A stretch of 26,730 bases of DNA, from positions 1 to 26,730 of the IMG/VR virus record IMGVR_UViG_3300033992_001141; one strand, 5' to 3'. Shown here piece after piece: positions 23,384-26,730 of this stretch; the stretch's first letter is position 1, and every line of letters begins with the position of its first letter. Position numbers and translations under genes: made by a program. Below the pieces are notes generated by a model that was given only the letters and a program-made list of their open reading frames with translations, made no database searches and was not told where the DNA came from. The stretch is from a virus.

Positions 23384-23587
23384 ATATTCTATAATATCCG
23401 TGTCGCAGATAATCAGATATGGTGATTTAACGGAAGTTAGTAGGCGTATTTCGGAAATTCCTGTACATAAGCCTCCGCATATTTTATATCGAATACCATC
23501 TCTGATAAGGTCCATTTTTGTATTTTTAGTTGATAGCGATATTAAAGCCGGTCTAATCACTTCGGATGTATGTTCCAGTGTTTTCAT
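23378..23587 (-). CDS. Hypothetical protein downstream of the fibre gene, 69 aa
   Basis: A 69-residue frame starting at ATG 23587, two bases after the fibre stop, with AGGA well placed inside the fibre's last codons. This start is preferred to a longer frame at 23629 that would run inside the fibre gene. It has three Cys (CGGLC and a later C) and a mixed alpha/beta pattern: SEVIRPALISLSTKNT, KMDLIRDGIRYKICGG, LTSVKSPYLIICDTD. There is no transmembrane segment. A gene immediately after a fibre is often a fibre-assembly chaperone or adhesin, and that is the only hint to function. No family is recognised. Confidence 0.65.
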   Translation of the reverse strand: MKTLEHTSEVIRPALISLSTKNTKMDLIRDGIRYKICGGLCTGISEIRLLTSVKSPYLIICDTDIIEYY

Positions 23588-23589
23588 AA

Positions 23590-26277
23590 TTATCCTACGC
23601 AAGATGGCGAGCCAGCGCCCCGCACACATGCGGTGTGGGCATTTGCTCCGCCCGTTGTCAAATAACTCGCATCGTCTTCAGTACCAACAACGGGTCCGAC
23701 AACATAACTTTCGGATGCTCCATCGCACCTAGTATATACTCCAGTATTGATACTATAATTACTATACGAGTATACAGGATTCTCCGGGTCGCTGTCGTCA
23801 TACACCTTCGTTTGCGACCAAACCCAAGTTTGTTCGTGACACGGTATTGCTGTTGGCGTTGGTTCTGGTTCAGTTGGCGTTGGTTCTGGTTCAGTTGGCG
23901 TTGGTTCTGGTTCAGTTGGCGTTGGCGCTGGTTCAGTTGCCGTTGGCGTTGGCGCTGGTTCAGTTGCCGTTGGCGTTGGCGCTGGTTCAGTTGCCGTTGG
24001 CGTTGGCGCTGGTTCAGTTGCCGTTGGCGTTGGTGTCGGCTGCGGTGTTGCCGTTGGCGTTGGTGTTGGTTGCGGTGTTGCCGTTGGGGTCGGCGTCGGC
24101 GTCGGTGTCGGTGTCGGCGTTGGTGCACCGGTCCCAAAATTGTAAGTTTGTTCTGCACTTAGATAAGTTCCAGTATTAGTTGTAACGCTTGCTCTGGCTC
24201 TGATCCAATATGGAGGAGTTGCTACTATTCCAGATTGAGCATTTGTAACAAGCAAGTAATCGCTGTTTGCGCCTACATTACTCGGAGGAGCGACATTTGT
24301 TCCAATTGTAACATATCCCGCACCGGCAAGACCGGCTTCCGATGCGGCGGACTTCAATTGTATTGTATGTGAACTAAATGTTTGTGAGTATGCATATGCC
24401 GAAGAATGCACATCAAATCTACCAGGAGATGATTCTATTATAAATCCAACATCTACGAATGGTGTCAGTGATGTAGCCGTTGGGGTAGGAATTGGCGTTG
24501 CCGTTGGCGTTGGTGTTGGTGTTGCTGTTGGTCCAACGCTGGTTGCCGTCGGAATTGGCATCGGTGTTGCTGTTGGTCCAACGCTGGTTGCCGTTGGCGT
24601 TGGTGTCGGTGTTGCTGTTGGTCCAACGCTGGTTGCCGTTGGTGTAGGCGTAGGCGTTGCTGTCGGTCCAACGCTGGTTGCTGTCGGTGTAGGCGTTGCT
24701 GTAGGCGTCGGCGTCGGCGTCGCTGTAGGCGTCGGTGTAGGCGTCGGCGTTGGCGCAGGTGCCAACGACATGGTCATAAACGCACTTCCGGTTGCATCAT
24801 AGTTTGCAGCAAATAGCTGAACATAGTATGTATTTGCAACGGCGGATGGAGTTCCAGAAATCAACCCAGTATAATTGTTCAATGAAAGACCAGTTGGTAA
24901 ATTGGATGCACTATAAATCAGTGGATAATTTGTAGCTAAAATTTGATAACTATATGGTATAGTATTTGTTGCAGTTTCATACAAACTACTTATGATCACA
25001 GGTGCTGGCGGTGAATATGTTGATGGACCATAGTCAGAAATATATCCTTCAAAACTAAATGTACATGGTGCCGCACTTGAACTATAAAACACATAAATTG
25101 ATTTATCTGTATGTGCTACACCCAATTCTAACAATTGCAGATTGTTTCTGCTGTAAATTGCATTGGTTAATGGAACTCTGTTATTGTTCCATGAATGTAT
25201 TCCACTTGCACCAACTGGTGCAACAGATGATGTTGATCCAATTGACAACAATGGAGAACCAGTTGAATAAACAAATGCATCTGTCAAAATATAATTATCT
25301 GGAAGAATATCTCTTTTGTTTCCATTACCAAGATAACTGGATGTTCCATCACTCTTGAATCTCAAACTAAATTCTTTATCTGGATTGCTTGCTCTTGCAC
25401 CAGACACTGGTAATAAAATATGATTTGTTCCTTTTGAATCCAACCATTGAGTTGGTCCTGGATTTAAATTTGGCGAAGTATAAGAAGCAATCAATGTTGT
25501 ATCTGAATTATTTACGCCACTATAAAAAATGCTTTTAACTTTGTTGGCGGTCAATTCTGTATTGAATACATGCGCTTCATATACAATACAATCAATATTG
25601 AATGCAGTAGAATGTCCATTGCCCATAACCACATATGATGATGAAATTGGTGTTGCAGAACCACTCAATGTTCCAATCCATGTGCTGTTCAAATACAACT
25701 TCAAAGTACCAGAAGAATTTCTGGTTAGAACTGCTTCAAAAACTTTGTCTTCGTAATCACACATAAAATCGGGTACTTCAATTCTTTTCTCAGTAATTCC
25801 GTCGTATGTATAACCAATCAAATCATTATTTTCCATTCCAATATATGCGGCTTGACTAGCAGACACAGCTAGACTACCGGACACAAGTGTTTCTTGAGAT
25901 TCTCCTATACCAAAAATTGCACGAGATACTGGTGGATCGGGGTACATGGACGACGGAATAAATGCACGAACCATCAAACTAAATTCTGTTCCAACTTCTG
26001 GAAATTCTCCATAACAACGCAAATTCAAATCTGACGCTGGTGCAATATATTGATCAAACACAAGTCCATTGGCGGATTGATAGCCATGCATTGGCGTGAA
26101 TACTTCCAAGAATCCTCCAGATACAACATATGCAGCCAAATCACCGGCAGAAATTGCTTTGGTTTCACCCGTGGCACAAACCGTGGTTTCAGACACATCC
26201 ACTATAGGAATCAAATCGCCATAAACAAGCTGGCTACCACTTACTCTGCGAAGTTGAGATGTTTTCTGATTAGACAT
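23590..26277 (-). CDS. Modular tail fibre/adhesin with LamG-like, Ig-like and Thr/Pro mucin-like linkers, 895 aa
   Basis: An 895-residue protein. The N terminus (1-55, [20 protein letters not shown] then [14 protein letters not shown]) resembles the virion-attachment end of phage fibres. Residues about 70-275 form a LamG-like jelly-roll, and about 425-505 an Ig/cadherin-like domain ([20 protein letters not shown] is the putative-Ig signature). Linker 1 (about 505-600) repeats [16 protein letters not shown] domain follows at about 602-716. Linker 2 (about 717-809) repeats EPAPTPTAT and EPEPTPT. The C-terminal 85 residues hold four Cys. This looks like a receptor-binding or surface-sticking fibre whose Thr/Pro linkers resemble O-glycosylated mucin stalks. 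An ATATTTATA box lies 13 bases before the ATG. It precedes the glycosyltransferase operon. Confidence 0.8.
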   Translation of the reverse strand: MSNQKTSQLRRVSGSQLVYGDLIPIVDVSETTVCATGETKAISAGDLAAYVVSGGFLEVFTPMHGYQSANGLVFDQYIAPASDLNLRCYGEFPEVGTEFSLMVRAFIPSSMYPDPPVSRAIFGIGESQETLVSGSLAVSASQAAYIGMENNDLIGYTYDGITEKRIEVPDFMCDYEDKVFEAVLTRNSSGTLKLYLNSTWIGTLSGSATPISSSYVVMGNGHSTAFNIDCIVYEAHVFNTELTANKVKSIFYSGVNNSDTTLIASYTSPNLNPGPTQWLDSKGTNHILLPVSGARASNPDKEFSLRFKSDGTSSYLGNGNKRDILPDNYILTDAFVYSTGSPLLSIGSTSSVAPVGASGIHSWNNNRVPLTNAIYSRNNLQLLELGVAHTDKSIYVFYSSSAAPCTFSFEGYISDYGPSTYSPPAPVIISSLYETATNTIPYSYQILATNYPLIYSASNLPTGLSLNNYTGLISGTPSAVANTYYVQLFAANYDATGSAFMTMSLAPAPTPTPTPTPTATPTPTPTATPTPTATSVGPTATPTPTPTATSVGPTATPTPTPTATSVGPTATPMPIPTATSVGPTATPTPTPTATPIPTPTATSLTPFVDVGFIIESSPGRFDVHSSAYAYSQTFSSHTIQLKSAASEAGLAGAGYVTIGTNVAPPSNVGANSDYLLVTNAQSGIVATPPYWIRARASVTTNTGTYLSAEQTYNFGTGAPTPTPTPTPTPTPTATPQPTPTPTATPQPTPTPTATEPAPTPTATEPAPTPTATEPAPTPTATEPAPTPTEPEPTPTEPEPTPTEPEPTPTAIPCHEQTWVWSQTKVYDDSDPENPVYSYSNYSINTGVYTRCDGASESYVVGPVVGTEDDASYLTTGGANAHTACVRGAGSPSCVG
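23851..24126 (-). repeat. Coding repeats of fibre linker 2 (27-nt and 21-nt units)
   Basis: Four 27-base units with GGCGCTGGTTCAG start at 23924, 23951, 23978 and 24005 (EPAPTPTAT). Three 21-base units with GGTTCTGG start at 23861, 23882 and 23903 (EPEPTPT). Near-identity of units suggests recent expansion by slippage or recombination. Confidence 0.9.
24475..24760 (-). repeat. Coding repeats of fibre linker 1 (45-nt units)
   Basis: GTCCAACGCTGGTTGC recurs at 24531, 24576, 24621 and 24666, an exact 45-base period encoding [15 protein letters not shown] four times. Shorter GT(T/C/A)GGC hexamer runs flank the array on both sides. Units differ mainly at synonymous positions, plus one MPIP variant. 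Confidence 0.9.
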
Positions 26278-26290
26278 AGTATCTTTTCAT

Positions 26291-26298
26291 TATAAATA
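26291..26298 (-). promoter_or_regulatory. ATATTTATA box, putative late promoter of the fibre gene
   Basis: The minus strand reads TTGATATTTATAATGAAAAG, 13 bases before the fibre ATG. It shares ATATTTATAATG(A/T)AAAGA with the box before the DNRLRE-like gene at 7880. Confidence 0.55.
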
Positions 26299-26356
26299 TC
26301 AATCTATTTGAAAAATATATATCAATCCGCTCCTTTTATAACAAGAACTTTTTATA

Positions 26357-26730
26357 TTAGCCAAGTCTCTTTATCTTTTTTACAATAAACTTGGTCAATG
26401 CACTGCGAAGAATGTCATCATCTGTGAATTCAAATGTATATATGCCATTTTCTTTGCTGTCATCATCATTAAACAAGTTGAATATATCTCCAAAACCAGA
26501 TCTTGTTCCAATGTCAGATTGTTGTGGATCTCCGCACATAAATACTTTACAAAATTCTCCAGTTCTTGTCATCATGGTGATCAATTCTTTTCTGGTGCAA
26601 TTCTGTAACTCATCTCCCACCACAGCTTTTGCATTCCAGTTTAATCCCCTCAAATATCCAATTGGCAATCCTTCTACTCTGTTTTCTTTGATCAAATATT
26701 GAATATCTTCTTTTGGTAGAAGTTCATCCA
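26357..26730 (-). CDS. phoH: PhoH-like ATPase, 5' end beyond window (partial)
   Basis: The frame is open from base 26730 (reading DELLPKEDIQYLIKEN) to a TAA at 26357, giving about 123 C-terminal residues. IGYLRGLNWNAKAVVGDELQ, with GDELQN as the Walker B-type region (usual form V-D-E-x-Q-N), MMTRTGEFCKVFMCGDPQQS and the following D are the PhoH signature. RGLNWNAK matches the usual FMRGRTLNNA. PhoH-like proteins are P-loop ATPases related to helicases and are frequent in marine phages, where their role is unclear. The Walker A part lies outside the window. The 79-base gap after it holds the fibre promoter, with no clear terminator. Confidence 0.9.
   Translation of the reverse strand, partial: DELLPKEDIQYLIKENRVEGLPIGYLRGLNWNAKAVVGDELQNCTRKELITMMTRTGEFCKVFMCGDPQQSDIGTRSGFGDIFNLFNDDDSKENGIYTFEFTDDDILRSALTKFIVKKIKRLG

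Noticed and set aside
23635-24179. Long plus-strand and other-frame readings full of Trp/Arg or Leu/Ala repeats
   Set aside because: They are shadows of the Thr/Pro repeat DNA of the fibre, whose own frame has recognisable domains on both sides.
23851-24760. CRISPR array
   Set aside because: The repeats are contiguous, lack unique spacers of constant length and keep an open coding frame.

Overview
The window reads as part of a large, AT-rich, T4-like myovirus genome, probably from an aquatic environment. The grounds are a recognisable contractile-tail baseplate module (gp25-, gp6- and gp5-type proteins and a gpI/gp7-type protein), a gp55-type late sigma factor, a GIY-YIG homing endonuclease, and host-derived genes common in marine T4-like phages (PhoH, Hsp20, peptide deformylase). 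Every supported gene lies on the minus strand, so transcription runs from high to low coordinates. No tRNA, CRISPR array, integrase or insertion sequence was seen. The host cannot be told from the sequence.

Layout in transcription order. 26730-26357: 3' part of a phoH-like gene. 26277-23378: an 895-residue fibre/adhesin with LamG-like and Ig-like parts joined by long Thr/Pro repeat linkers, a 69-residue partner gene, then a terminator. 23302-18755: five glycosyltransferase-like genes, mostly with ATGA overlaps, each of a different family, including one resembling eukaryotic mucin-type/Skp1 polypeptide GlcNAc-transferases. 18576-15249: Hsp20, a candidate ~110-nt structured RNA with its own promoter and terminator, a coiled-coil membrane protein with a Thr/Pro-rich tail, peptide deformylase, a 50-residue acidic protein and a small membrane protein. 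15197-13536: the GIY-YIG endonuclease, with an apparent frameshift near its 5' end, and the late sigma factor. 13494-1: the baseplate/tail module, with gp5-like spike, gp25, gp6, a DNRLRE-like protein, a 1561-residue gpI-like/LamG protein and further virion proteins, the last cut by the window edge.

Regulation. An ATATTTAT(A/T) motif recurs just upstream of most structural operons and of the membrane protein and endonuclease genes. In the direction of transcription it is the reverse complement of the T4 late consensus TATAAATA, and it may be the target of the gp55-like factor. Hsp20 instead carries an exact TATAAATA. Deformylase and the RNA candidate have host-type TTGACA promoters.

The most interesting system is the pairing of a mucin-like Thr/Pro-rich fibre with a directly downstream glycosyltransferase operon that includes a polypeptide GlcNAc-transferase homologue. 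It suggests that the phage O-glycosylates its own adhesin. This is inference and needs biochemical testing.
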